64,000 nt of DNA. It comes from Mytilisepta virgata (lineage: Eukaryota; Mollusca; Bivalvia; Mytilida; Mytilidae). Shown here one piece after another: positions 28,301 through 35,067 of the stretch. The position numbers and the translations under genes are program-made. The stretch is from contig CM051512.1 of NCBI GenBank assembly GCA_028015205.1, positions 6,625,255 to 6,689,254 of the forward strand. The letters are read 5' to 3'. A model generated the notes under the pieces. That model was not told the DNA's origin. It saw only the letters and a list, made by a program, of their open reading frames with translations, and made no database searches. Within the stretch, counting starts at the first letter, position 1, and each line of letters starts with the position of its first letter.

Positions 28301-31300
28301 GAAGATTCTCTGAAAGTTTCATCAAATTCCATTCAGTAGTTTAGGAGGAGTTGCAGATAGAACGAATACTATATACCCCGCTTCAAAAGCGGGGGTATAA
28401 AAAAGCATTTATAGATATGAAAGGGATGTTGTGGGTTCATCCTTGACACTAATTCCCTTCATACTTTAAAAGTATAAATTTGTGTTGTGGATTCAATTTC
28501 GTTCACTTTAAATTCAGAAATTATTGCGATGTTTTTATTATCACGAAAATTGTGATAGATTGAAAATCGAAAAGTTTTTATACTTGAATTCTGCAACAAA
28601 ATTACATCATTCGCATTAATTAATCTCACAATATTGACAATTTACAAAGATTCTCAATATAAAGTACATGCAAAAATTTCTGAATTTACAGTGAAAATAA
28701 TCAATCTTTGTAAAATTTGGTATCCACAAAATTTTATACCTACAAAATCATTTTCAGAAAGGAATCCATGAAATTTTAACCCTGCTGATTACTGATTTTT
28801 CATTATACATGACAAAAGTTTTAGCAATAATACATTTACTGCAGTTCTTTATTTTAGTCAGAGCAACGTCGTCAACACAGAAAAAAACCCTTCGCCATAA
28901 TGCCACTTCAAGAGGCTCCTAGTGTGATTTGCTTGTTTTTATGGTACATGTTTGGATAACACATGTGATGCTTAGTGCTTACAATTTCAGTAAACTGTAT
29001 ACTGTTAGCAAAGTACAATAAAATGCTCCGCTGGGCGCAGCTAGATACGACCGCAGATGTCGAACCCTGAATAGTTGGGGCAATTATGAACACAACATTC
29101 AAGCTTGATACAACACTGAATTTGGATTGTGAATAAATATTTGACACAGCATAGGTTTCTGACACAGAATGAATGTTGTCTAAGAACTTAAAAATTTTTA
29201 ATTTACCTATTCAAACCATATCAGTATTATTTGTTTTTATATATAAATCAGAAATAACCAATTTAAAATTTAAAATTGGGCACACATATCAATTTCTTGC
29301 TATTGCGGAATACTGTGCAACTGAAGATTTCTTGCTATTGCGCAATACTGTGCAATTGAAAATTTCTTCAAACATTTGACACATAATAGGTTTCTGACAC
29401 AGAATAACTGAAATCAAAGAACTTAGAATTGGTCATATGATTTCAATTTATATTCAGTTTTTTGCTTCTTGTGCAATACAATATGCTGTGGAGAATTGCC
29501 TGCCCCCCCCCCCAAAAAAAAAAAAAATTTACCCCTTTTTTTAGCTTTTGTGCAATACACTATGAAGTTGCACATTGACCCCCCCCTCCCAAAAAAAAAA
29601 CAAAAAAAAATAAAATTTATTGTAACCCCCCCTTTTTTTTGCTAAAAAAAAATTTGAAATTTTCTTTTTAATTTATGAAATATGAAATGAGAAAAAAATT
29701 ACCCCCTCCCCAATTTCTCATTTACCCCCCCCCCCCCCCCCAAATTTTGTTTTCAACCCCCCCCCCATTTCTTTATACTTTGCAACCATAACAGCCCATT
29801 TAAATACACAATAACATATAAAAATAGAAAATGACATCATAGTCATGGATGGCAAATTTTAAATATACATAATTTAAAAGCAGTTTAGATGAGATAAACA
29901 AAAAAGCTTCATCAGCACATTTTATATTGGCAAATTTCCAATGAAATTCATTAAACTAGAGTTATTGGCAAATTTCCAATGGAATTTGTTAATAATAAAG
30001 TTTTGATAACAGGGCACACATATCAATTTCTTGCTATTGCGCAATACTGTGCAATTGAAAATTTCTTCAAATATTTGACACATAATAGGTTTCTGACACA
30101 GAATAACTGAAATAAAGAACTTAGAATTGGTCATATGATTTGAATTTATATTCAATTTTTTGCTTCTTGTGCAATACAATATGCTGTGGAGAATTGCCCC
30201 CCCCAAAAAAAAAAATAATTTACCCCTTTTTTAGCTTTAATTTGGACCCCAATTTGGACCAACTTGAAAACTGGGCCCATAATAAAAAAACTAAGTACAT
30301 ATTTAGATTCAGCATATCAAAGAACCCCAAGAATTCAATTTTTGTTAAAATCAAACTAAGTTTAATTTTGGACCCTTTGGACCTTAATGTAGACCAATTT
30401 GAAAACGGGACCAAAAATTAAGAATCTAAATGCACGGTTAGATTCGGCATATCAAAGAACCCCAATAGTTCAATTTTCGATGAAATCAAACAAAGTTTAA
30501 TTTTGGAACCCGATTTGGACCAACTTGAAAACTGGGCCCATAATAAAAAAACTAAGTACATGTTTAGATTCAGCATATCAAAGAACCCAAAGAATTCAAT
30601 TTTTGTTAAAATCAAACTAAGTTTAATTTTGGACCCTTTGGACCTTAATGTAGACCAATTTGAAAACGGGACCAAAAATTAAGAATCTAAATGCACGGTT
30701 AGATTCGGCATATCAAAGAACCCCAATAGTTCAATTTTCGATGAAATCAACAAAGTTTAATTTTGGACCCATTTGGGCCCCTAATTCCTAAACTGTTGGG
30801 ACCAAAACTCCCAAAAACAATCCCAACCTTCCTTTTGTGGTCATAAACCTTGTGTTAAAATTTCATAGATTTCTATTTACTTATACTAGTTATTGTGCAA
30901 AAACCAAGAAAAATGCTTATTTGGGCCCTTTTTTAGCCCCTAATTCCTAAACTGTTGGGACCAAAACTCCCAAAAACAATTCCAACCTTCCTTTTGTGGT
31001 CATAAACCTTGTGTTAAAATTTCATAGATTTCTATTTACTTATACTAGAGTTATTATGCGAAAACCAAGAAAAATGCTTATTGGGCCCTTTTTTGGCCCC
31101 TGATTCTTAAACTGTTGGGACCAAAACTCCCAAAATCAATCCCAACCTTCCTTTTGTGGTCATAAACCTTGTGTTTAAATTTCATAGATTTTTATTAACT
31201 TATACTAAAGTTATAGTGCGAAAACCAAATGTCTTCGGACGACGCTGACGACGCCAACGTCATACCAATATACGACCGCAAAAATTTTGCGGTCGTATAA

Positions 31301-34300
31301 AAAGGTATTTGAAAAAAAAACTGAAATTACATATTTCAATAAAATGTGTAACACCTATTTCTAAATTTTCAGGAAATAATATTTATTTGTTACTTATTAC
31401 TTACATTTTCTACAAACTGTGTATTGGCTAACATTATAAAATCGTTGAATACATTATGTACTCTGACACCAGTCATCTGAAATACATGTACATTTATACA
31501 CATTAATGATTCTGTCAGCCCGATAAAAATAATTGCTATATACTACATGTATCTAAATAGAGAATCCAGGTTGCACAATCACTAAATAAATTACTATGAG
31601 TTTGGAAATTAATATTATGAAAATTCACAACAATTAATGCATTTCAACATTTCCTAATTTACAAAAACAAAATTCAATATTTAATTTGACGACTGGTCTA
31701 AGGTGGCATGTGCAAAAGAATCTCCTTCAATTTATTTTATTAATTTTTATTTTTCAGGTTTTAATATTGATTTCAAACATGATAAAAAAAAATATACTAC
31801 ATGCCTTATAGATTTTTATATTGCCAGAAAATAACTTTTATGAAGTGTCATGTATTCAACGTTATCCCCAGCCCGATATGGCGCTGCGGTACCACAGCAG
31901 CACCTTCCCTTTGAAGTTGTCTTTCACCGCAGCGTCTTAATTGGTAATACTGCAGCATCATCGTAATTAAAAGTCAATTTGCAATAAAGAAGTATTTGAC
32001 AACATTCAAGCACCTCTGTTTGCATTGTAATTAATAGGTATTTAAATTTAATTGTCGACAGAAATTGTAGAAACAGTAACTATCTATTATGGATAACCAA
32101 AATTGTGTATTCAGTTAAAAAGTAAAAATAGATTGACGTTTTCTATTGGTTGAAAGTGACGACATTTGATCTTTACACTTCTATTTTTATACAGACTGTT
32201 TAATACAAAAAAACATGATACAACTTCTAGAAAATATGGATTTTATGAAACAATTGCGCTTGTGTAAGTTTTTGGGATTAAGAAATAAAACGAACATGAA
32301 TGCCTGTTGTCAAAAATATAAACAAGCGATCGGAAATGGGAAATTACCCTTTCACATGTCAAAACGATCGTAAGGACTGTAAATAAACATGCAATCGTAT
32401 CTGCATACTTTCATCTAGAATAAAATAATTTCAAAGATTAAAACATATGTCAACACATTTGACTGGAAAAGCCCTGTAGTTGTTTATACACACACTTTTT
32501 GCGTGTAGAATAGACGTGAACACAAGTTGATAAAATTCACCTGACATGAAAATGCGGTGTTTTTTTAAAAACATGGAATATTTGCGAAAATTGGATTCTA
32601 AATACAAGAAGCAGATCTTCACATACAAAAATTTTGTAGTCACAATGAATAACTAGGATTTAAATATTTAATTAGAGGGGGGACAGATCATTTTAATGAG
32701 CAGAAGAAATAACTGAAATAGGGGGGTTACATTAGGTGTGCAAAAACATAATTTTCAGGCATGTTCTGTCTCACTTTTCAAATAAATTTTGCAATGGCAA
32801 ATAACTGAAATCAGTTTTAAATTACCGACTCAAATTTTTTGGTCTGTTTTGCATTCAAACCAGGAGAGTTCCAAGCATTTGATAAAAGGAATTGTTCAAG
32901 CATTTAACACCAGGATACTATCCAAACAAATGCCCTGATGATCATTTCTATAAAGGGAAGATTAAAAGATATAGACATGAAGATTGCAGGCACATAAAAG
33001 CAGAAGAATATTTAACTGATTTATTTTATATTTGTTCCCCTAACTCTATGTATACATATGTATAATATTATTCATTTAGTTATAAACATTTTAATACATA
33101 GAAAAATTATTTTCTGTTTGTCAATACATGTTTTTTATATACACAATATTCGCGCTTCGTTTCTTTCAATAAAAAATGTTGTTCTCGCTATGATTTTTGC
33201 GTCTTCAGAATTTTCTGGGGAGAACACTGGTATGAGGTGAATTTTCTAATTCTTTTCGCCAGGATTTTTGCATAAACATTTACCAGCAGATTTACGAAGT
33301 GTCTTTGTTAACATAATTACATATGTAGGCCAATTACACAGTATAACTGATTTTTAAATTTGAATACCAAAAATCTAAAGTCATCTTCTACATGTTCTAA
33401 CTACACTAATAATTCATTCATGAACATTCTTGAATTAAAATAACAATCCAAAGATACTAATATTAGATATAGTAAATTTATACTATGCTGTATACGATGC
33501 ATTTCAAGGAGTTACCTCTCATCAGTAGCATTAAAACCGAAACATTTAGAAGACCAAAAAGTACTCATAACCAAATACTGAAATAGGAAGCCAAATTTCA
33601 GCTAAGGAGATCTACCATGTGCAATACAAGGAATGAACCCTAAGTAATTCTATTATTTTTGAATTTTGCTAAATACTGGTAATTTCTATAACAAATCAAT
33701 GAATAATCATGTCAGACAAGTCTGACGACTGGGTTGGCGAATACCCTCGGGGACCTAGGGTCTACCATGCAGAGGCATCGTCCCAGGAGTTTCAAAACTT
33801 GTATTTTGGACATTAACTGTACATGTAGATTTCAGATATTTTAATTTCAAGATAAGTTATACTATCATTTTTTTCTTCCATATCCATAATATAGTTCAAA
33901 AAGACTTACCTTTGTATCATGGAGTAATCCGTCGACTTCCTTACCGATCTCATGAACTCGTGAGATCATCTGATGTGAGAATTCTTGCAAATGTTGTAAT
34001 AACTGTAATAAAATTCAATCCTTCTATTCCAATAAGGTGATAAATGGAGCACTTATATTTTTGTGGAATTTATTAAAAAATTCATTAACAATGAGTTTAA
34101 AATTATGTATCAATAACCCTGTGTCCTGTTTCACAAAGAACCGTATGTACAACTACGATTTATCTTAAGTGTGATGTAAACATATAAAAAATGTTAAGCA
34201 ATATCCTTAGCTTGAGCTCAATCCTGAATACCCTTCAAGGTAACAACTGTGAATATGAAATGCACAGGATAAATAAATATATATATGTGACTGGCAAAGC

Positions 34301-35067
34301 TACGTCTTATGCGAATTCAAGTTAATTGATAGATTATTATCCCTGTCTACCCCATATTTTTTCATTTTTACAGGATGTGATTTTCAGTAGTTTTTTCATG
34401 TCCATTTCCAATAAAATATTTTATTCTTTCATCGCTTTCAGCTCCAGCTGATGAAAAACAAATTTTTCGCTATTGTATACATGTATGTTGTTGTTGGTCA
34501 AAGTGATACAAAGGCAGAAATAAAAACTTTGACTTTTAAACTTTTTTGACTTTTTAAATTATTGCCAACAAATAAGGGATCTTTTGTCAGAATATAATAA
34601 ACGAATATCACATATTAAATAAGCGAGGCTTTACACATCTGTCATGCCCAAAAATACATGTATGAGGAGAAAATAAAATACTCCCACCTGCCCCATGTTT
34701 TTTAGAAGGTTCAGATGACAATCCACCAACATGAATTGGTATTATCAAAAAAGAGCTTCTATCATTATAACCAAAGTGAATGTACTTAAAATCTGAGATA
34801 AATCAATGAAAAAAAAATGCTGAACAAGTTAACAGCCTTAAACAATCACTTTCCTCCAGTTTTTTCTCAATATCAAATAAAGGCTGTTTATCATGTTTAT
34901 CTAAAATATAAATAGAACAGAATTCACAGTAAGAAAAAAACAACACTTACCCCAGCATCTCCTGCAAGAGACCAGTTATTGGCATTTTTTCTCATTTCTT
35001 CAATGGTCCATGGTCTCTCCCACAGTCTAGGACCATTACTCTGGGGCTCTCCAGAAGGAGGACCCAT
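1211..35067 (-). CDS. WASHC2: WASH complex subunit 2 (FAM21) gene, 26 exons, C-terminus off left edge
   Basis: WASHC2/FAM21 is the long tail-bearing subunit of the endosomal WASH complex. Its folded N-terminal head docks on the complex; its unstructured tail carries LFa motifs (Leu-Phe, acidic run, Leu-Phe) that bind retromer VPS35 and recruit the complex to endosomes. I recognised it from [20 protein letters not shown] at the N-terminus, [20 protein letters not shown], and repeated [15 protein letters not shown] motifs. The 26 exons total 3,034 nt; all GT-AG junctions keep one frame, with no stop. Length so far, about 1,011 residues, compares with roughly 1,340 in mammals; the missing part is the C-terminal end, including the expected capping-protein-binding motif. 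The start ATG at 35065-35067 follows a possible acceptor (TATTAG then GTT), so a 5' UTR exon may lie upstream. Introns range from about 0.2 to 6.2 kb and are repeat-rich. The family call is firm; a small skipped exon cannot be excluded. Confidence 0.95.
1782..2015 (-). CDS. WASHC2: WASHC2 exon 25, two LFa motifs
   Basis: 78 codons with [32 protein letters not shown] and KDLFTPPKP. Acceptor TTTCAG, donor GTAATA; phase 1 both ends. Confidence 0.92.
2467..2776 (-). CDS. WASHC2: WASHC2 exon 24, GGVSMFGG module plus KPKVKVE tandem repeat
   Basis: About 103 codons: [20 protein letters not shown], then five PKVK units in a nine-residue period (KEKPKVKVE, 27 bp in DNA), then [17 protein letters not shown]. 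Acceptor TTTCAG, donor GTAAGT; exits in phase 1. The repeat is an in-frame coding minisatellite. Confidence 0.92.
3455..3532. repeat. Short hairpin, 18-bp perfect arms
   Basis: GATTTTAATATGGGTAAC at 3455-3472 is perfectly inverted at 3515-3532 around a 42-bp loop. Probably a tiny MITE or transposon relic in the long WASHC2 intron 22-side region, just before exon 23. Confidence 0.75.
3578..3619 (-). CDS. WASHC2: WASHC2 exon 23, micro-exon
   Basis: 14 codons, [14 protein letters not shown], between good splice sites (TTACAG, GTATGA), phase 0 at both ends. It is short, so support rests on splice signals, acidic composition and frame; it could be alternatively used. Confidence 0.68.
4440..4690. 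repeat. Minisatellite, 68-70 bp unit, about 3.5 copies
   Basis: CACCCCATGCTGTTTAGATC recurs at 4481, 4549 and 4619, each followed by a GCAAAAGATATATGGA-type stretch and a GAGAGAAGTCCACCTCTAGA lead. Both strands are open across it because of the unit length; this is not a gene. Confidence 0.85.
4715..7302. other. Intron stretch with nothing recognised
   Basis: AT-rich WASHC2 intron sequence with homopolymer runs and no splice-bounded open segment, RNA gene or clear repeat boundary that I could see on either strand. Confidence 0.6.
7303..8249. repeat. Interspersed element of five to six tandem units of about 135-150 bp
   Basis: It begins with CTAGAGGCTCAGAGGGCTGA and a run of AACTAGAA units, then repeats a block containing TTGCCCATGGC and TTTCAGAGGAGAAGAT, and ends near GGCCTTTGTGAGCTAAAAAGG. 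Open frames across it arise from the unit. It sits inside the 6.2-kb WASHC2 intron. Confidence 0.75.
8250..9833. other. Intron stretch with little recognised
   Basis: Apart from a TTTGCGGTCATATAAC end near 8458-8475, related to the palindrome at 31.27 kb, nothing coding or repetitive stands out up to exon 22. Confidence 0.5.
9834..9950 (-). CDS. WASHC2: WASHC2 exon 22, LFa motif
   Basis: 39 codons, including [20 protein letters not shown] then DIFGSPPR. Donor GTAAGT. The following intron is the longest in the gene, about 6.2 kb. Confidence 0.91.
10338..10463 (-). CDS. WASHC2: WASHC2 exon 21, LFa motif
   Basis: 42 codons with [20 protein letters not shown] and Pro-rich flanks (APPKEPQ). Acceptor TTTCAG, donor GTAGCT; phase 0 both ends. 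Confidence 0.92.
11197..11278 (-). CDS. WASHC2: WASHC2 exon 20, VGGVSLFGG module
   Basis: [20 protein letters not shown] then KRTESEAK. Second GGVS-x-FGG module. The acceptor (ATTAAG) has a poor pyrimidine tract, but the phase 2 entry matches exon 19. Confidence 0.88.
11492..11931. mobile_element. 440-bp MITE with TA target duplication
   Basis: CAGTCAAACCTGC at the left end is inverted as GCAGGTTTGACTG at the right end, and TA flanks both sides (11490-11491, 11932-11933). TA targeting is typical of Tc1/mariner-group elements. No transposase ORF, so non-autonomous. WASHC2 intron. Confidence 0.82.
12324..12486. mobile_element. Hairpin MITE copy A (AGATTCTCCTTC ends)
   Basis: Starts AGATTCTCCTTCAGG and ends GAAGGAGAATCT; arms continue inward as GAGTTATGGAATTTCTCC and its complement. 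Related copies lie at 16.86 and 17.73 kb. Sequence to 12690 is also shared, in inverted orientation, with 17.50-17.70 kb. Confidence 0.8.
12783..12874 (-). CDS. WASHC2: WASHC2 exon 19, LFa motif
   Basis: [20 protein letters not shown] then [10 protein letters not shown]. Pyrimidine-rich acceptor (TTTCTTAG), donor GTATAA; exits in phase 2. Confidence 0.92.
13135..13234 (-). CDS. WASHC2: WASHC2 exon 18, LFa motif
   Basis: [20 protein letters not shown] then [13 protein letters not shown]. Acceptor TTTCAG, donor GTAAGA; enters in phase 2, leaves in phase 0. Confidence 0.91.
13840..14036 (-). CDS. WASHC2: WASHC2 exon 17, LFa motif
   Basis: About 65 codons: acidic start, Ser/Thr/Ala-rich middle ([12 protein letters not shown]), then [20 protein letters not shown]. 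Exits in phase 2, completed by exon 18. Confidence 0.92.
14220..14345. repeat. Two-unit tandem duplication of about 65 bp
   Basis: AGACCGAGGTTATTC followed by GAAAGACTT occurs twice, about 65 bp apart, between WASHC2 exons 16 and 17. No coding content. Confidence 0.6.
14558..14644 (-). CDS. WASHC2: WASHC2 exon 16, GAVSMFG module
   Basis: 29 codons, [20 protein letters not shown] then KKQRQQSDD; corresponds to KIPAGAVSVFLG in vertebrate FAM21 and is the first of four such modules in this protein. Phase 0 both ends. Confidence 0.91.
14876..15021 (-). CDS. WASHC2: WASHC2 exon 15, LFa motif
   Basis: 49 codons with [20 protein letters not shown] and a Lys/Glu-rich end (KKEKKKEKK). Acceptor TTGTAG, donor GTAATT. 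Confidence 0.93.
15170..16022. repeat. Interspersed element with four diverged units of about 200 bp
   Basis: Units carry AAGCTTCTGTCCAAGTTTGG and GATGGTTTAAGAAAGTAATT, recurring near 15280, 15490, 15680 and 15885. The right end is GTCGCAGGCTCGACAAAAA (16001-16019), the same end as the element finishing at 48927, so they share a terminal sequence although the internal units differ. Confidence 0.75.
16098..16226 (-). CDS. WASHC2: WASHC2 exon 14, LFa motif
   Basis: A lysine-rich lead ([16 protein letters not shown]) followed by [20 protein letters not shown], a textbook LFa repeat. Acceptor TTGTAG, donor GTACAA; phase 1 in and out. Confidence 0.93.
16863..17016. mobile_element. Hairpin MITE copy B
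   Basis: AGATTCTCCTTCAACTTACT at the left and GAAGGAGAATCT at the right, with inner arms GTTATGGAATTTCTCC and GGAGAAATTCC. Same family as the 12.3 kb copy. Confidence 0.78.
17340..17800. mobile_element. Older and truncated hairpin MITE sequence, inverted relative to copy A
   Basis: 17340-17500 is a decayed palindrome; 17500-17705 is the inverted counterpart of 12490-12690 (GGAAGTGGTTAAAGATATTATGT on one strand); 17727-17797 is a half copy ending CTGAAGGAGAATCTA. The family appears several times in the same gene. Confidence 0.7.
17872..17929 (-). CDS. WASHC2: WASHC2 exon 13
   Basis: [19 protein letters not shown], a short LFa-like motif with a truncated acidic run. Acceptor TTGTAG, donor GTAGAA; exits in phase 1. 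Confidence 0.87.
19164..19273 (-). CDS. WASHC2: WASHC2 exon 12, first LFa cluster
   Basis: 37 codons including [20 protein letters not shown] and [16 protein letters not shown]. The order DLF, PFF, GGLF, KGLFDD is the same as in vertebrate FAM21 (NLFAPP... [22 protein letters not shown]), strong support for orthology. Confidence 0.94.
19602..20247 (+). mobile_element. Solo LTR of an LTR retrotransposon, 646 bp, TSD ACTG
   Basis: It starts TGTTATG and ends CGTAACA, giving TGTTA...TAACA ends, and is flanked by the 4-bp repeat ACTG (19598-19601, 20248-20251). Inside are a TATA-like TATATATAC near 19880 and a poly(A) signal AATAAA near 20170 in plus orientation. No second LTR or internal region is present, so it is a recombination remnant. 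It lies antisense to WASHC2. Confidence 0.85.
20287..20373 (-). CDS. WASHC2: WASHC2 exon 11, basic
   Basis: [20 protein letters not shown] then KSKSKKHND, a lysine-rich stretch. Its donor (GTTTGT) sits only 36 bp from the duplicated target site of a solo LTR, leaving the splice site itself intact. Confidence 0.88.
20765..21105 (+). mobile_element. SINE or LINE 3' fragment with ATCAATCAATCA tail
   Basis: Ends in CGGCGTTAAACAATATTTAATC followed by AATCAATCA, a tail very like that of the LINE-derived sequence near 60.9 kb and the SINEs at 24.4 and 48.2 kb. No tRNA-like head with clear A and B boxes was seen, so it may be a 5'-truncated LINE tail. Confidence 0.6.
21507..21576 (-). CDS. WASHC2: WASHC2 exon 10
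   Basis: [20 protein letters not shown] then ETK. Matches the short conserved block TSFADELAARIKG of the family, an island of conservation in the tail. Acceptor TTATAG, donor GTTTGT; exits in phase 1. Confidence 0.9.
21913..22097. mobile_element. 185-bp TA-flanked MITE
   Basis: Left end CAGTAAAACTT...AAAGGGCAC and right end complementary to CAGTCAAACCTGT...AAAGGGCAC, flanked by TA (21911-21912, 22098-22099). The right terminus equals that of the 440-bp MITE at 11.5 kb, so both may use the same transposase. Confidence 0.7.
22291..23137. mobile_element. hAT-type non-autonomous DNA transposon, 847 bp, 8-bp TSD
   Basis: Ends are CAGGGCCTAATCT and AGATTAGGCCCTG, the CAGGG...CCCTG signature of hAT elements, flanked by a perfect 8-bp duplication AATAAGGT (22283-22290, 23138-23145), the hAT length. 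There is no transposase ORF. Interior GCCGGCGAAATGACG repeats lie near both ends. It sits in the intron between WASHC2 exons 9 and 10. Confidence 0.9.
22461..22622 (+). CDS. Small ORF inside the hAT element, unknown
   Basis: 53 residues starting [20 protein letters not shown] after AAAATGGCG; a plausible start context and even composition. I do not recognise it. It may be a captured 5' exon, a transposase N-terminus relic, or chance. Confidence 0.25.
   Translation: MATKKNRNFEVVHDLYCQCLIEINTTATLNLFEFYIQNYLREIEISFHSFVMN
23284..23406 (-). CDS. WASHC2: WASHC2 exon 9, acidic
   Basis: 41 codons from [20 protein letters not shown] to EEKKDEK: one half LFa motif (NLFD) followed by a Glu/Lys run. 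The donor GTTGAA is weak, so the exact 3' end is less certain, although the phase 0 junction to exon 10 works. Confidence 0.78.
23976..24050 (-). CDS. WASHC2: WASHC2 exon 8
   Basis: 25 codons, [20 protein letters not shown] then TFSSE. Low-complexity Ser/Glu tail segment; acceptor TTTCAG, donor GTAGAG; phase 0 both ends. Confidence 0.83.
24306..24370 (-). CDS. WASHC2: WASHC2 exon 7, acidic
   Basis: 22 codons: a six-glutamate run, [16 protein letters not shown]. Acidic start of the tail; acceptor TTTCAG, donor GTAAAT. Confidence 0.85.
24429..24783 (-). mobile_element. tRNA-derived SINE, 355 bp, family 1
   Basis: On the minus strand a tRNA-like head (CCGCCTCGGTGGTCACGTGG, then a B box GGTTCGATCCC) leads to a body and a tail GCCACTGGACGTTAAACAAT. 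A 12-bp target duplication TTCTGTAAAATG flanks it (24417-24428, 24784-24795). It is nearly colinear with the copy at 48.2 kb. It lies about 60 bp from WASHC2 exon 7. Confidence 0.93.
25509..25596 (-). CDS. WASHC2: WASHC2 exon 6
   Basis: [20 protein letters not shown] then DNVGLEEES; equivalent to the family's DLYIDRPLPYLIGS... VGLGE segment, the boundary between head and tail. Exits in phase 1. Confidence 0.93.
25790..25938 (-). mobile_element. tRNA-derived SINE fragment, family 2
   Basis: On the minus strand GGCCTCGTTGGCCGAGTGG and GAGGTTGTGAGTTAGAATCTC resemble a Ser/Leu-type tRNA with A and B boxes. It matches the head of the family 2 SINE at 27453 but lacks most of the body. Confidence 0.75.
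26568..26744 (-). CDS. WASHC2: WASHC2 exon 5
   Basis: 59 codons with [20 protein letters not shown], then [15 protein letters not shown] and [10 protein letters not shown]. It matches the end of the head domain (REQKEVDLIPKVQEAV... DSEEDD... LEPKD) in vertebrate FAM21. Confidence 0.94.
26833..26985. repeat. Long hairpin, about 60-bp arms
   Basis: ATGAGGAACCTGAGTGAG with CCAATGTAGGTAAG at the left is inverted at the right as CTTACCTACATTGG and CTCACTCAGGTTCATCAT, with an inner CTCCCTTTT/AAAAGGGAG pair. Probably a foldback MITE. It lies about 90 bp upstream of WASHC2 exon 5 (in the preceding intron, on the minus-strand reading). Confidence 0.85.
27453..27699 (+). mobile_element. tRNA-derived SINE, 247 bp, family 2, with 13-bp TSD
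   Basis: Head GGGGCCTCAGTGGCCGAGTG and B-box region GAGTTTGAATCTC resemble a Ser/Leu tRNA. The body ends ACCCCAACTCAACAAA. A 13-bp duplication CAAATTAATTAAG flanks it (27440-27452, 27700-27712). It ends 40 bp from WASHC2 exon 4. Confidence 0.92.
27752..27817 (-). CDS. WASHC2: WASHC2 exon 4
   Basis: 22 codons, [20 protein letters not shown] then QQ; corresponds to the RVYDEEV segment of the family. Acceptor TTACAG; donor is the weak GTTTTC. Confidence 0.88.
27887..28399. repeat. Interspersed element of three tandem units of about 175 bp, palindromic ends
   Basis: Left end ATACCCCCACCTT; right end GCGGGGGTATA within a palindrome around CTTCAAAAG. Units share TTTCATCAAATTCCATTCAG and TTTAGGAGGAGTTGC at about 27965, 28140 and 28315. 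WASHC2 intron 3. Confidence 0.75.
29036..30205. repeat. Duplicated repeat block with C and A homopolymers
   Basis: A stretch with TCTTGCTATTGCGCAATACTG, AATAGGTTTCTGACACAGAA and AATATGCTGTGGAGAATTGC occurs at about 29290-29500 and again at 30015-30200. Between them are long CCCCCC and AAAAAA runs. No coding content. Confidence 0.7.
30220..31300. repeat. Two-part tandem repeat ending in a 29-bp palindrome
   Basis: 30230-30760 carries a roughly 264-bp unit built of two diverged halves (TTGGACCAACTTGAAAACTG, CATATCAAAGAACCCCAA). 30766-31220 carries three units of about 155-165 bp (CCTAAACTGTTGGGACCAAA). The right end, 31270-31298, is a 14-1-14 perfect palindrome starting ATACGACCGC. It is 100 bp from WASHC2 exon 3. 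Confidence 0.78.
31405..31476 (-). CDS. WASHC2: WASHC2 exon 3
   Basis: 24 codons containing [20 protein letters not shown], the most conserved block of the head domain. Acceptor TTTCAG, donor GTAAGT; phase 0 at both ends. Confidence 0.94.
31477..33437. other. WASHC2 intron 2, mostly unrecognised
   Basis: No exon-like segment on either strand. A CTG/GCA-rich patch near 31870-31965 is the only compositional oddity. Confidence 0.5.
33438..33800. repeat. Dispersed copy of the 374-bp unit of the left-edge array
   Basis: Runs from TAACAATCCAAAGATAC to CCCAGGAGTTTC, with a small internal deletion and a short inserted duplication (GTCAGACAAGTCTGACGAC). It lies about 110 bp from WASHC2 exon 2 in intron 2. 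Confidence 0.85.
33910..34002 (-). CDS. WASHC2: WASHC2 exon 2
   Basis: 31 codons, [20 protein letters not shown] onward to LLHDTK, a helical part of the head that closely follows the vertebrate LLQFLQEFSQQ segment. Acceptor TTACAG, donor GTAAGT. Confidence 0.93.
34003..34950. other. WASHC2 intron 1, nothing recognised
   Basis: AT-rich sequence without a repeat boundary or an open splice-bounded segment. Confidence 0.5.
34951..35067 (-). CDS. WASHC2: WASHC2 coding exon 1 (start codon)
   Basis: 39 codons starting [20 protein letters not shown] and ending LAGDAG, followed by a strong donor (GTAAGTG). It matches the conserved start of the FAM21 head (WERPW-xx-EE... WSLA-DAG). Phase 0 exit. Confidence 0.93.

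Noticed and set aside
30220..30675. Two similar minus-strand ORFs ([20 protein letters not shown])
   Set aside because: They repeat because of the 264-bp tandem unit and have no start context or splice structure.
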